Origin: Planifilum fimeticola
Lineage (GTDB): Bacteria > Bacillota > Bacilli > Thermoactinomycetales > DSM-44946
Assembly: GCF_003001905.1 (NCBI RefSeq)
Contig: NZ_PVNE01000005.1
Location: forward strand, 84,174 to 148,173
Length of the DNA: 64,000 nt
Reading direction: 5' to 3'
The translations under genes and the position numbers were made by a program. The first letter of the stretch is position 1. Each line of letters begins with the position of its first letter. Shown here in pieces: positions 8,293 to 16,534 of this stretch. The notes beneath the pieces were generated by a model, which searched no databases, had not been told where the DNA came from, and worked only from the letters and a program-made list of their open reading frames with translations.

Positions 8293-8595
8293 TCACATCT
8301 CCGATTCGGACTCCATCGTCAGCGCCGGGAGATTGGTGCGGAGGAAAACGGACAACTCCTCCGCTTCCTCGCGGGACCGCAAATTGTACACCCGCTGGAG
8401 ATATTCCAGGTTTTCCGCGTCCTCCAGGGAAAGGAGCGACGACCGCCCGGTCTGCATGCAGACCACCAGGGGCTTTCCGAAAAACATCTTGGTATAGATG
8501 ATCCCGAAATCGTAACGTCCGTGCTCGGAAACAAAACCCACGAAACGGACCTTCACCTTTTCGGACTCATCGTACAGGCGCTCGTAGTGGCTCAT
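8293..8595 (-). CDS. DUF3055-like conserved small protein
   Basis: A 100-residue acidic cytoplasmic protein with the conserved run VRFVGF, YDFGIIYTKMFFGKPLVVCMQTGRS near residues 30-54 and an E-rich helical C-terminus. It resembles the DUF3055 family of Bacillales (from memory, function unknown). ATG 8595 is chosen because AAGGGGGA sits 6-7 bases upstream; a TTG two codons earlier would be too close. Monocistronic with its own terminator. Confidence 0.72.
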   Translation of the reverse strand: MSHYERLYDESEKVKVRFVGFVSEHGRYDFGIIYTKMFFGKPLVVCMQTGRSSLLSLEDAENLEYLQRVYNLRSREEAEELSVFLRTNLPALTMESESEM

Positions 8596-8721
8596 CAGCA
8601 ATCCCCCTTCGCGCTGAAGTTTCTTCTCGTCAAATCACCCTCACTTTCCTGTATGTGATATCGGCTCATCCAAGAAATCAGCGTCTCATTTCTTTACCCC
8701 ATTTTTCATACGCCCAAACGT

Positions 8722-9183
8722 TCAATCATCCCTCGAAGAATTGCATTCCTTCACCTTCGCTTCCAGCAGGGAGGCGATTTCTCGGAACAAAGCGAGATCT
8801 TCCTCGTCGATGCCGTCCTCCGGCTCCCCGATGACGACCAGTTCTCCGATCAGATGATGCCCTTTGTAGAAGGGCACCAGCACTTCCGTCCACCGGCCGA
8901 CCCGCTCCCGAACCAGTTTGCCCCGGGCAGCCGTCAAGCTGTGCAATCCCTGTCCAAACCGGATCACGGGGGGGTGTGAACTGTAACCGGCATAATGAAA
9001 ACGCACAAATTCATATCCCCGGGTGAGGTAGATGCCGACGTAACGATAGGTGGAAACGTGCTCATACAGGGTCTCAATCACATACCTGTATAAGGCCTCG
9101 ATATCCCCTTCCAACTTGTCCGCCATGACGCCGATCTTCGAGCGGATTTCATCCATGAGGTCCGCCTTGCGCATCGGATCCAT
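8722..9183 (-). CDS. GAF-domain protein
   Basis: 153 residues: an N-terminal helix followed by a GAF-like domain (YVGIYLTRGYEFVRFHYAG, GLHSLTAARGKLVRERVGR, TEVLVPFYKGHHLIGELVVIGE). The layout resembles free-methionine-R-sulfoxide reductases, but their catalytic cysteines are absent; the only Cys is near the C-terminus. It is more likely a small-molecule-sensing or structural GAF protein. GGAGGAG lies 10 bases before ATG 9183. No partner gene is adjacent. Confidence 0.75.
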   Translation of the reverse strand: MDPMRKADLMDEIRSKIGVMADKLEGDIEALYRYVIETLYEHVSTYRYVGIYLTRGYEFVRFHYAGYSSHPPVIRFGQGLHSLTAARGKLVRERVGRWTEVLVPFYKGHHLIGELVVIGEPEDGIDEEDLALFREIASLLEAKVKECNSSRDD

Positions 9184-9407
9184 CCCCCATCGACTCCTCC
9201 GGATGTTTTCTCAGTGTATCACATGCCGAACAACCGAACAACATATTTTCATAATATTTATATGATTGGAATCGACTCGTCAACGAAACCTCTCTTACAT
9301 TCCATACCCGCCCCGATTGTAATGGAATCCATCCAAGTGTTAAGATGAAAAGGGGCAGCCGGCCCAAAGCAAAAAGGGACTTTTTCTACAAATCAGAGGT
9401 GGAAAAC

Positions 9408-9830
9408 ATGGACAACCGCGCATGGATACGGTTGGTGGAAAATTCGACGCAGACGGAGGTTTCCCTGAAAGACGTCAAGGAACAGTTGGACCGGTACGTC
9501 GACATGGCTTCCCGCACCGGGCGCCAGCTGGGCTGGACTTATGAGGAGGCCGCCTTTCCCTATACGGTGGAGGAACGGACGGAAAACGAAAACAGCTGGC
9601 TGGTCCTCAAGGGAAAAGATCCCAAGATGTACCGCGGCTTGCTCATCGGAGTGAAGCAGGAACCCGCCGAAAAGGGAGGCCGCCATACCATTCAAATCCT
9701 CATTCCTCCGGGCGCCACCCACGGAGATAAGTCGAAGGCCAATGAATTTTGCCGCTATCTCGCCAAGGCGTTCCAGGGGGAACTCCGCCTGTTTAACGGT
9801 CGGATTATGTATTTTTACCCCCGAAAATGA
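9408..9830 (+). CDS. DUF1885-like conserved protein
   Basis: 140 residues with MDNRAWIRLVENSTQTEV, TGRQLGWTYEEAAFPY and LVLKGKDPKMYRGLLIGV, a pattern I associate with the DUF1885 family of Bacillales (a structural-genomics target, function unknown). ATG 9408 follows AGAGGTGG by 5 bases. It has a strong terminator and no operon partner. Confidence 0.68.
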   Translation: MDNRAWIRLVENSTQTEVSLKDVKEQLDRYVDMASRTGRQLGWTYEEAAFPYTVEERTENENSWLVLKGKDPKMYRGLLIGVKQEPAEKGGRHTIQILIPPGATHGDKSKANEFCRYLAKAFQGELRLFNGRIMYFYPRK

Positions 9831-9858
9831 TCCGGGAAACCCTTCAGCCGCTTCCCCG

Positions 9859-9894
9859 GCGACGGGCGACCTCAGCCCGTCGCTTCTTTTTTTT
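9859..9894 (+). terminator. Terminator of the DUF1885-like gene
   Basis: GCGACGGGC-GACCTCA-GCCCGTCGC followed by TTCTTTTTTTT. Confidence 0.9.
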
Positions 9895-9984
9895 CGATTA
9901 TTCGGTTAAATCAGCCCATGCCTCCCCTCCCTTGTAAAAATATTCCTCTTCTCATCCGCGCCAAAAGCGGATATCCTATATTAG

Positions 9985-9996
9985 GAACGTTTGTTC
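9985..9996 (+). promoter_or_regulatory. LexA/DinR SOS box
   Basis: GAACGTTTGTTC is a full GAAC-N4-GTTC operator. It sits directly after a TATATT -10 (9977-9982) and overlaps the first bases of the transcript of the downstream Y-family polymerase. Confidence 0.85.
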
Positions 9997-10012
9997 GGAG
10001 GTGTGGCGAGGT

Positions 10013-11230
10013 ATGGAGCGGAGGCGGACCGTTCTGTTGGCGGATATGAACGCCTTTTACGCCAGTGTGGAGCAAGCCCTCAACCCTTCCTTGCGAAACC
10101 GTCCGATCATCGTGTGCGGCGATCCCTCGCGGAGGCACGGCATCGTGCTGGCCGCTTCCTACGAGGCAAAGGAATACGGAGTGGAAACCGGAATGCCCGT
10201 GTTCGAAGCGAAAAGGCTTTGTCCCCCGGCCGAGCTGGTTCCTCCCCGCATGGCCACCTATCTCCGCGTGTCATCGCAGATCGTGGACATTTTACACCAG
10301 TTCTCCCCGCTCGTGGAGCCGTTTTCCGTCGATGAGGCCTTTGTGGAACTCACCGGGTGCGAAAAGCTGTTCGGGGACGGAATCCAGGCGGCCCGCCGCA
10401 TCAAGGAACGAATCCTGCGGGAGACGGGGATCCGTTGTTCCGTCGGTGTGGGCCCCAACAAATTGTTGGCCAAAATGGCCGCTGAAATGAAAAAACCGGA
10501 CGGGCTCACCGTCCTGACGGAACGAGACGTTCCAAAACGGTTGTGGCCCCTTCCGGTCATCCGGTTGTTCGGAGTCGGTCCGAGGATCTCCCGACACCTG
10601 CAGCGAATGGGCATCCGCACCATCGGAGATCTGGCTCAAGCGGATCCTGCGATGCTTGAACGGCGATTCGGCATCATCGGCCGGGTTCTTCACTGCTCGG
10701 CACGGGGCGTCGATTCCAGCCCGGTCGATCCCTGCAGCCTGGATAAAAACCGGTCCATCGGACATCAATTCACCCTTCCGAGGGATTACACGAAGGTGAG
10801 CGACCTTCGGACCGTCCTGCGCGAACTGGCGGAGGAAGTGGCCGCCCGGGCCCGCAAGGCCGGCTATACGGGCCGGACGGTCTCCCTCACCCTCCGAAGC
10901 TTCGATTTTGGTTCCGTCCACCGCTCCCTCACCCTTTCCGAACCCACGAACATCGGCCGAAAAGTGTTTGAAGCGGCCGAGGTTCTGCTCCGGCGTCACT
11001 GGGATCACCGGCCCGTTCGCCTGATCGGAATCACCCTGAGCAACCTGTCCTCCGACCGGGTGATGCAGCTGGACCTGTTCGGGAAACGGGAAAGGGAGCA
11101 ACGGTTGGCGGAGGCCATCGACGCCATCCGCAACCGGTTCGGAACGACCAGCATCTTCTGGGCCCGCTCCCTCACCGGAGCCAGCGTGTTCGTCGACCGG
11201 GCCGGCAAAATCGGCGGGCACCGCATCTGA
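10013..11230 (+). CDS. dinB: Y-family DNA polymerase (DNA polymerase IV / DinB-like)
   Basis: Translesion polymerase of 405 residues. Catalytic carboxylates are in LLADMNAFYASVEQA near the start and FSVDEAFVELT at about residues 105-115; the steric-gate Phe/Tyr is in NAFYAS. Helix-hairpin-helix segments (FGVGPRISRHLQRMGIRTIGDL) and a little-finger domain follow. A beta-clamp-binding pentapeptide QLDLF occurs at about residues 352-356, well before the C-terminus, leaving a roughly 50-residue tail. ATG 10013 is 10-12 bases after GGAGGTG; GTG 10001 is less likely. SOS control is indicated by the LexA box at 9985-9996. It could be a YqjH- or YqjW-type paralogue. Confidence 0.9.
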   Translation: MERRRTVLLADMNAFYASVEQALNPSLRNRPIIVCGDPSRRHGIVLAASYEAKEYGVETGMPVFEAKRLCPPAELVPPRMATYLRVSSQIVDILHQFSPLVEPFSVDEAFVELTGCEKLFGDGIQAARRIKERILRETGIRCSVGVGPNKLLAKMAAEMKKPDGLTVLTERDVPKRLWPLPVIRLFGVGPRISRHLQRMGIRTIGDLAQADPAMLERRFGIIGRVLHCSARGVDSSPVDPCSLDKNRSIGHQFTLPRDYTKVSDLRTVLRELAEEVAARARKAGYTGRTVSLTLRSFDFGSVHRSLTLSEPTNIGRKVFEAAEVLLRRHWDHRPVRLIGITLSNLSSDRVMQLDLFGKREREQRLAEAIDAIRNRFGTTSIFWARSLTGASVFVDRAGKIGGHRI

Positions 11231-11231
11231 C

Positions 11232-12356
11232 CTACCGGTCCAGGATGCTCTGGAGAATGTGGCGACGCTCGGCGGGGGTGAAGTCATCCCAAAGCCACTC
11301 GCCGTAGATGAACAGGTCCAGGTGAAGGTGCATCCCCGCGTTGCTGCGCTTGGCCCCGTCGCTGGTGCCCGAGTTTCCCACATAACCGACGACTTCTCCC
11401 TTTTTCACCTTTTTCCCAACGGTGATGTCGCCGTGAATGCGGCTTAAGTGGCAATACCGGGAGAGGACCCCCTTTTCGTGCTGGATCCATACGGACCGTC
11501 CGCGCATCTTGTCGAGGATGTATTGCGGCGTCTGCCCCCCGTTTTGAGAGCCGATCTGAAGATAGCGGTTCCGCTCCGCCTCCGACATCTCCTGATAGTC
11601 GTGGTCGGCGCGGACAACCACCCCATCCGCCACCGCAATCACCGGAGTCCGGGAATCGATGGATATCCTGCTGGTCCAGCTGAAATAATCCAGCCCCTCA
11701 TGAACTCCGTTCCGGTAGGGACGCGGGGCGCCGGGAAGGTGGGAATCCTTCGTGCTTACCCGAGCCCCCCGAATCGGCGTGTCCAGAAAGGAGAGGTAAT
11801 CGATCAGCCCCCGAGCGTCACCCTTGGGGACTTCAAGTCGCTTGGGTTCCGCCATGACCGGGACCGAAGCGTTTTGTTCGATCAGTGCATATTCATCGCG
11901 AATCTCCACCTGCCTGCCCAATCCCTCTTCCACCACGACGGAGGGGATCCGTATTTCTCCTTTACGGATGATGGGATACGCCTCGACGGGTAAATAAACG
12001 CCGTTTCGGCTCAAAACCGGCGTTTCCCTCAACATGGTCAGGTGGACCTTTCCTTGGCGGATCGTGAGAAGCCCTTCCTTGGCGTCATAATCGTAATCGA
12101 TCCGCAACTTTTCCTTCAGGTCGGACAGCCGGAAGGTGATGACTCCGTCTTCCTTCCGGAAGGGAACCTCCACTTTCGCCGACAACTTCTCCGCCTTTTT
12201 GGAGGGCGCCGGACGGGGAGGGGAAGCCGTCTGCTCCTGCGGCTTCTCCGGTGTGCGAAGCCAGGGCAGGTGCTGATTCAAAAGGTTAAACGGAACAAAC
12301 ATCCACAGAAAAACGCTGAGGATCGCCACCGCAACGAGTAAAGTAGGTCTTCCCAT
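11232..12356 (-). CDS. Membrane-anchored M23 (LytM-type) peptidase
   Basis: 374 residues: an N-terminal membrane anchor or uncleaved signal (LLVAVAILSVFLWMFVP), a Pro-rich linker, a copper-amine-oxidase-N-like beta domain (about residues 65-160) and a C-terminal M23 domain. Zinc ligands are visible as HEGLDYF (H..x..D) and HLHLDLF, with RYCHLS between. It probably trims cell-wall peptide cross-links outside the membrane. GGAG lies 6-7 bases before ATG 12356; an extended -10 (TGTTAAAAT) is about 45 bases upstream on the minus strand. It ends head-to-head with dinB, one base apart. Confidence 0.85.
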   Translation of the reverse strand: MGRPTLLVAVAILSVFLWMFVPFNLLNQHLPWLRTPEKPQEQTASPPRPAPSKKAEKLSAKVEVPFRKEDGVITFRLSDLKEKLRIDYDYDAKEGLLTIRQGKVHLTMLRETPVLSRNGVYLPVEAYPIIRKGEIRIPSVVVEEGLGRQVEIRDEYALIEQNASVPVMAEPKRLEVPKGDARGLIDYLSFLDTPIRGARVSTKDSHLPGAPRPYRNGVHEGLDYFSWTSRISIDSRTPVIAVADGVVVRADHDYQEMSEAERNRYLQIGSQNGGQTPQYILDKMRGRSVWIQHEKGVLSRYCHLSRIHGDITVGKKVKKGEVVGYVGNSGTSDGAKRSNAGMHLHLDLFIYGEWLWDDFTPAERRHILQSILDR

Positions 12357-12470
12357 GGGTATCTCCTTACCCGAGTTTTATCCATCTCATTTTAACACAG
12401 TCGGGATGTACCGACCAGAAACCCCCATCCAAAAACAGGCGTGAAAGACCGGATAACGAAAAAAGCAAAA

Positions 12471-12490
12471 GCACCTCGCAAGCGAGGTGC
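12471..12490 (-). terminator. Terminator of the tRNA operon
   Basis: GCACCTCGC and GCGAGGTGC form a symmetrical hairpin; on the minus strand it is followed by TTTTGCTTTTTT. Confidence 0.87.
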
Positions 12491-12497
12491 TTTTTTG

Positions 12498-12572
12498 TGG
12501 TGGGCAGTATAGGAATCGAACCTATGGCCTCTTCCGTGTCAAGGAAGCGCTCTCCCTCTGAGCTAACTGCCC
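12498..12572 (-). tRNA. tRNA-Val (GAC)
   Basis: Cloverleaf with acceptor GGGCAGT/ACTGCCC, anticodon loop TTGACAC giving anticodon GAC, T-loop TTCGATT, and an encoded CCA. Last gene of the four-tRNA operon. Confidence 0.93.
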
Positions 12573-12586
12573 AAAACGGTGGATCA

Positions 12587-12662
<76 letters not shown>

Positions 12663-12668
12663 ACATCC

Positions 12669-12745
12669 TGGCGGAGCTGACGGGATTCGAACCCGCGATC
12701 TCCTGCGTGACAGGCAGGCATGTTAGGCCTCTACACCACAGCTCC
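12669..12745 (-). tRNA. tRNA-Asp (GTC)
   Basis: Acceptor GGAGCTG/CAGCTCC, anticodon stem CCTGC/GCAGG with loop CTGTCAC (anticodon GTC), discriminator G, encoded CCA. Confidence 0.95.
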
Positions 12746-12783
12746 ATGGAATCGGGCTGAACGCCCGTTTTCCTCGTTTCATT

Positions 12784-12859
<76 letters not shown>

Positions 12860-12887
12860 TCGATGGCTTCAAGTGAGGACAGCTATA

Positions 12888-12916
12888 AATATACAACATG
12901 TCGCCGAACAATGCAA
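12888..12916 (-). promoter_or_regulatory. Promoter of the fMet-Asp-Met/Ile2-Val tRNA operon
   Basis: Minus strand TTGCAT (12916-12911), a 17-base spacer and TATATT (12893-12888). Confidence 0.8.
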
Positions 12917-12925
12917 GGGGTATTT

Positions 12926-13123
12926 TTAATTTTTTTTGCTTCCTTTTTCATCCTTTCGCCAGATGTAACGAACCCCGTAACGTCCGCCCTTTGAACGAAA
13001 CACCTCCACTTCCGCCGGGCTGTCATACCCGTAAACCCACCAGTCCTCCATCATCCGCGCGGCCAGACATCGGGCTTGAAAGCGGGAATCGTACAGTTTG
13101 GCCCAGTAAATCCAGCAGCTCAT
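12926..13123 (-). CDS. Small hypothetical protein
   Basis: 65 residues starting MSCWIYWAKLYDSRFQ, aromatic-rich (five Trp/Tyr in the first 25 residues) with a Lys/Arg-rich tail (YIWRKDEKGSKKN). GGAG lies 8 bases before ATG 13123, which is preferred over a longer in-frame start. No family recognised and no function can be proposed. It ends just upstream of the tRNA promoter. Confidence 0.6.
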   Translation of the reverse strand: MSCWIYWAKLYDSRFQARCLAARMMEDWWVYGYDSPAEVEVFRSKGGRYGVRYIWRKDEKGSKKN

Positions 13124-13267
13124 GATCTCCACTCCTTCGGGATGAACGGAATCCGTTTTCTCCACGAAATAGTGTATCTACCCGATGCCGGTTTCATGCC
13201 GCCCGGGCCCAAGCACTTTTATGAAACGAATGCACTCCCGCAGTCCCTCATTTTCCCGCGCGGGGGG

Positions 13268-13813
13268 TCATCCCGCACTGATATCCTTCAATTTCTCCGC
13301 GTCCGACTGCTCCTGTTCGTCCCTCAACCGGTGGGCCAACCGGCTGGATGCCGAAGCGGCGATGCTAGCCACCAGGTCATCCAAAAACGTATGGACCTTC
13401 CCGTTCTTCTTGTTGTCCAACCGGCCGATGACTCCGATCTTCTGTTTGTCCAGATGGCCGAAAGTCGTGACGGCAATGCTGCCGTAGCCGAAAACCGATC
13501 CCAACGCCAGGGTCTCATCGCAGCCGAACAACCCTTCGTCCCCTTCGACGAGCGATTGGAGGGGTTCGGACAATCGCTTTTTTTCCGCCAATTGATCCAA
13601 TTCAATACCGACGAGAATGGCGTGCTGGATCTCCCTTTTCTCCAAGACCGCCAGCACGCTCTCGACGCAGTGATCCAAGGTCAAATAATCACAGTAGGGC
13701 GCCTGCATCCGGTAGACGATCTCCGCAATCTCTTCGATCGTCACCCCCCGTTCGCGCAGCCGTTTCAATGCGGCCTCTTTCACTTCCCGGCTGTGAACCC
13801 GTCTTCTTTCCAT
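13268..13813 (-). CDS. yutG: Phosphatidylglycerophosphatase A-related protein (YutG-like)
   Basis: 181 residues closely following the B. subtilis YutG pattern: RRRVHSREVKEAAL at the N-terminus, GVTIEEIAEIVYRMQ, AILVGIELDQLAEKK near residue 85, and VHTFLDDLVASIAASASSRLAH at about 145-166. The family is related to PgpA but soluble; its role in dephosphorylating phosphatidylglycerophosphate in this group is plausible, not shown. GGAG lies 8 bases before ATG 13813. Monocistronic. Confidence 0.82.
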   Translation of the reverse strand: MERRRVHSREVKEAALKRLRERGVTIEEIAEIVYRMQAPYCDYLTLDHCVESVLAVLEKREIQHAILVGIELDQLAEKKRLSEPLQSLVEGDEGLFGCDETLALGSVFGYGSIAVTTFGHLDKQKIGVIGRLDNKKNGKVHTFLDDLVASIAASASSRLAHRLRDEQEQSDAEKLKDISAG

Positions 13814-13932
13814 CCGATTCACTCCTTTTCCACTGCCATGTGAATTTTTGGGAAGGATCCCCTTCATGATACCACAATTCGGATCGGAAATGTCCGGAGG
13901 CATCTGCTCTTTATCCCTCCAACTGGTCGGGG

Positions 13933-13938
13933 TATAAT
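13933..13938 (+). promoter_or_regulatory. -10 element of the leader RNA / yjcG-yjcF transcript
   Basis: A perfect TATAAT with TTTATC as a weak -35 at a 17-base spacing. Transcription would start near 13945, 168 bases before yjcG. Confidence 0.6.
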
Positions 13939-13944
13939 AAGAAT

Positions 13945-14080
13945 GATTGCCTTTTTTCTGTCGGCGACCCGCTCTCAAGGACGGAAGACAGCTGAAGGGG
14001 GTGTGCCGCCGCTTTAGTAATTGTCATGCGGAGCTTTGGCGGTACACCCCCTCCGCACCCCGACGGTGTTTTTTCAGCTT
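13945..14080 (+). ncRNA. Structured leader RNA of unknown class upstream of yjcG
   Basis: A long hairpin GGGGGTGTGCCGCC...GGCGGTACACCCCC (14 bp, one wobble) contains a nested CCGC/GCGG arm. It is followed by CACC-CCGAC-GGTG and T6, which looks like a weak terminator. The outer segments AGCTGAA and TTCAGCT can close the whole domain, and GGGGTG of the first stem can alternatively pair with GCACCCC of the terminator. These mutually exclusive pairings suggest an attenuator, or a free small RNA of about 135 nt. I do not recognise a riboswitch class. Confidence 0.5.
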
Positions 14081-14112
14081 ATCTTATCATGAAGTCATGA
14101 AGGAGGAATTTT

Positions 14113-14628
14113 ATGAAATACGGAGTCGCCATTTTTCCGCAAAAAAAGGTGCAGGATGTGGCCAACTCGTTCCGGAAACGTTACGATCCCCGCTACACGC
14201 TGATCCAGCCGCACATCACCCTGAAGGAAGCCTTTGAGCTTGAGGATGAACAATTGCCCCAAGTCGTGAAACACCTGGAACGGGTCGCCGAAGAAACCGC
14301 ACCTTTTACCATCCATTTTCACAAGGTCGGCACTTTCCATCCCATCAACAACGTCATTTATCTGGCTTTGACCGACGGCGAACCGGTGACCAGGCTTCAT
14401 GAAAAAATCAACTCGGACCCCATCTACCACGAACGCCGGTTCGATTACACCCCGCACCTGACCATCGGGCAGGATCTGTCCAACGATGAGCTGCACGACG
14501 TCTACGGCAGCCTTCGCATGAAAAAATTCGACCTGACGAGCATCGTCGACCGGTTTCACCTGCTGTATCAGCTGGAAAACGAGTCCTGGACCGTCTATCA
14601 AAGCTTCCTGCTCAGGGGAAGAAACTGA
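14113..14628 (+). CDS. yjcG: 2H phosphoesterase / 2'-5' RNA ligase family protein (YjcG)
   Basis: 171 residues with the two histidine motifs of the 2H phosphoesterase superfamily, QPHITLKEA at about residues 36-44 and TPHLTIGQD near 116-124. It matches B. subtilis YjcG in length and in position next to yjcF. The family acts on 2',3'-cyclic or 2'-5' phosphodiester bonds, but no substrate is known for YjcG. ATG 14113 follows GAAGGAGGAATTTT. It forms an operon with yjcF (47-base gap). Confidence 0.88.
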   Translation: MKYGVAIFPQKKVQDVANSFRKRYDPRYTLIQPHITLKEAFELEDEQLPQVVKHLERVAEETAPFTIHFHKVGTFHPINNVIYLALTDGEPVTRLHEKINSDPIYHERRFDYTPHLTIGQDLSNDELHDVYGSLRMKKFDLTSIVDRFHLLYQLENESWTVYQSFLLRGRN

Positions 14629-14675
14629 TCACAACTCCCTAAAAAGGGAAACAGGCACCGGGAGGGACGGGCTAC

Positions 14676-15140
14676 ATGGAGATCCGCATCATCAAGGCCG
14701 AAAAGGAAGAGGAAAAGAACGCCGCCCTCGCCCTGCGTCGGGACGTCTTCGTAAAAGAACAGCAAGTCCCGGAATCGCTGGAGCAAGATGAGTGGGATGC
14801 CACCGCTTCCCATTTTCTAGTTTATGTTTCGGATACCGTTGTGGGAACCGCCCGATTCCGTCTCATCGCGCCAAAGGTAGGCAAGGTGGAAAGGGTGGCC
14901 GTCCTCTCCCGATACCGGGGGCGGGGAATCGGACGCGTGCTGATGGAACGGATCGAACGTTACGCCGCCCAATCGGGAGTTTCGGAAATCATCCTGCACT
15001 CCCAGGACCACGCGGTCCCCTTTTACGAAAAATTGGGGTACCGGGTTCAGGGTGCTCCCTTTATGGACGCCGGTATCCCCCACCTGAAAATGTCCAAGCG
15101 TTTGCCGGTGGAATCATTTTCACCGTTTCAGGACGAATAG
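14676..15140 (+). CDS. yjcF: GNAT-family N-acetyltransferase (YjcF)
   Basis: 154 residues with the GNAT fold: ALRRDVFVKEQQVP, the acetyl-CoA pyrophosphate-binding loop VLSRYRGRGIGRVLMERIE at about residues 75-92, and SQDHAVPFYEKLGY. It is like B. subtilis YjcF, which neighbours yjcG. The substrate is unknown. ATG 14676 follows GGGAGGGACGGGCTAC. Its last 21 bases overlap the convergent PHP gene. Confidence 0.88.
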   Translation: MEIRIIKAEKEEEKNAALALRRDVFVKEQQVPESLEQDEWDATASHFLVYVSDTVVGTARFRLIAPKVGKVERVAVLSRYRGRGIGRVLMERIERYAAQSGVSEIILHSQDHAVPFYEKLGYRVQGAPFMDAGIPHLKMSKRLPVESFSPFQDE

Positions 15141-15959
15141 GGCTTCCAAGCCATTCCATTCAATGGTGCGGCTTCCGAGGGGGCCGTGATAGGGGATGCC
15201 GTGGCGTTCCCCGTGGAAATCGGAACCCCCTGTCATGATCAGTCGGTGCTTTACGGCCAACGCTTCATAACGGCGTTCCGCATCCGGGTCATGATCCGGA
15301 TGATAAACCTCCAGTCCCGCGAGGCCGTTTTGAATCAGCGTCTCAACCAATTCATCGTCCTCATAAATTCCCGGATGGGCCAAAACGGGAACCCCTCCCG
15401 CCTCGGAGATCCAACCGATTGCCTCGACGGGGGAAATGCGGCGCGGTGTGCAGTAGGCCGCTCCGCCTTTCCCCAGGAAGCGATGAAAGGCATCATCGAT
15501 CGATGATGCGAAGCCCTTGTCGACCAGCACCTCCGCGATATGAGGTCTGCCCACGTTCGCCTCCGGCGATTGTCCCCGCTTCTTGGCCATCACTTCCTCC
15601 ATCGTGATCGGGATCCCCAGCTCCCTCAACTTTTCCACGATCATTTCATTCCGCTTTCGGCGGACTTCCCGAAGCGAGCGAAGCTTCTCCACGAACTCCT
15701 GATCGATTTTTCCCTTCGGAAAATAACCGAGCACGTGGATCTCCTTTCCCTCCGCGAGGGAACTGATTTCCACGCCGGGGATCACATCGATCCCCCATTT
15801 CTCGCCCGCCCTCATCGCTTGCTCCACCCCGGCCACCGTGTCGTGATCCGTCACGGCGACGGCGGCCAACCCGGCTTCCCGGGCCGCGCGCACCAGCTCC
15901 TCCGGAGAATATAATCCGTCGGAAGCCGTGGTATGCGTGTGAAGATCCGCTCGGTTCAA
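15120..15959 (-). CDS. PHP-domain phosphoesterase (TrpH/RNase AM-like)
   Basis: 279 residues. Metal-binding motifs of the PHP fold are visible: DLHTHTTASDG near the N-terminus, VTDHDT at about residue 40, GVEISS, VLAHPG at about 197 and GGSDFHG near 252. Homologues hydrolyse 3',5'-nucleoside bisphosphates or trim RNA 5' ends. TTG 15959 is chosen because GGGAGGG lies 6 bases upstream; the earlier ATG would overlap that site. The 3' end overlaps yjcF by 21 bases in the convergent orientation. Confidence 0.85.
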   Translation of the reverse strand: MNRADLHTHTTASDGLYSPEELVRAAREAGLAAVAVTDHDTVAGVEQAMRAGEKWGIDVIPGVEISSLAEGKEIHVLGYFPKGKIDQEFVEKLRSLREVRRKRNEMIVEKLRELGIPITMEEVMAKKRGQSPEANVGRPHIAEVLVDKGFASSIDDAFHRFLGKGGAAYCTPRRISPVEAIGWISEAGGVPVLAHPGIYEDDELVETLIQNGLAGLEVYHPDHDPDAERRYEALAVKHRLIMTGGSDFHGERHGIPYHGPLGSRTIEWNGLEALFVLKR

Positions 15960-16117
15960 TGCAATCCCTCCCATCGTCACTGATCATATCGTAAACCATG
16001 GACGCATAAATTAAAATAGTCGTCCCCTTATTTACCGAAATTCATGAAAAATGCGATTTAATCTCGTCCAGGAAGGGAAAAGGGGTAGGGAAACCATTCC
16101 TTTGAAGGAGGAGCGAC

Positions 16118-16465
16118 ATGCGGTTACTGGCCAAGCGCATCACGGGTATCGTCTGTCCCCGTCGGGTGATCGATCAGACGCTGACATCCCAAGGATTTGT
16201 TCGCCGGAAACAGCATCCGCCCATTTATGACATTCGGATTGAAGATGTCGCCTCCGGAACGGTTTATCGCCTGCGCATCCCCACCGATTCCCCTCATCCG
16301 AACTCCGGTTCCTCCGACGAAACCCTGCTGAGATTGGGCCGACCTTCCATCCACCGCAATAAGGGCAATTTACGGGACCAGCCCATTCCCTCCTCCGTAT
16401 TGACCGCCGCCAACGAAAAAATCGCTGAAATCGCCTCATACCTGCGCACTCCGTCATACCGCTGA
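16118..16465 (+). CDS. Conserved hypothetical protein
   Basis: 115 residues, basic N-terminus (MRLLAKRITGIVCPRRVID) then IYDIRIEDVASGTVYRLRIP, a beta-rich stretch, and a helical C-terminus. A strong GAAGGAGGAGC precedes ATG 16118. It might belong to a Bacillales DUF, but I cannot name it. Monocistronic with a perfect 15-bp terminator. Confidence 0.7.
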   Translation: MRLLAKRITGIVCPRRVIDQTLTSQGFVRRKQHPPIYDIRIEDVASGTVYRLRIPTDSPHPNSGSSDETLLRLGRPSIHRNKGNLRDQPIPSSVLTAANEKIAEIASYLRTPSYR

Positions 16466-16484
16466 GAAAAGTGCGTTTCATGAC

Positions 16485-16525
16485 GAAACCCTTTTTCCGC
16501 CGATGACGGAAAAAGGGTTTCTTTT
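16485..16525 (+). terminator. Strong terminator
   Basis: GAAACCCTTTTTCCG-CCGATGA-CGGAAAAAGGGTTTC then TTTT; 15 perfect base pairs. Confidence 0.88.
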
Positions 16526-16534
16526 GTCCGTTGA

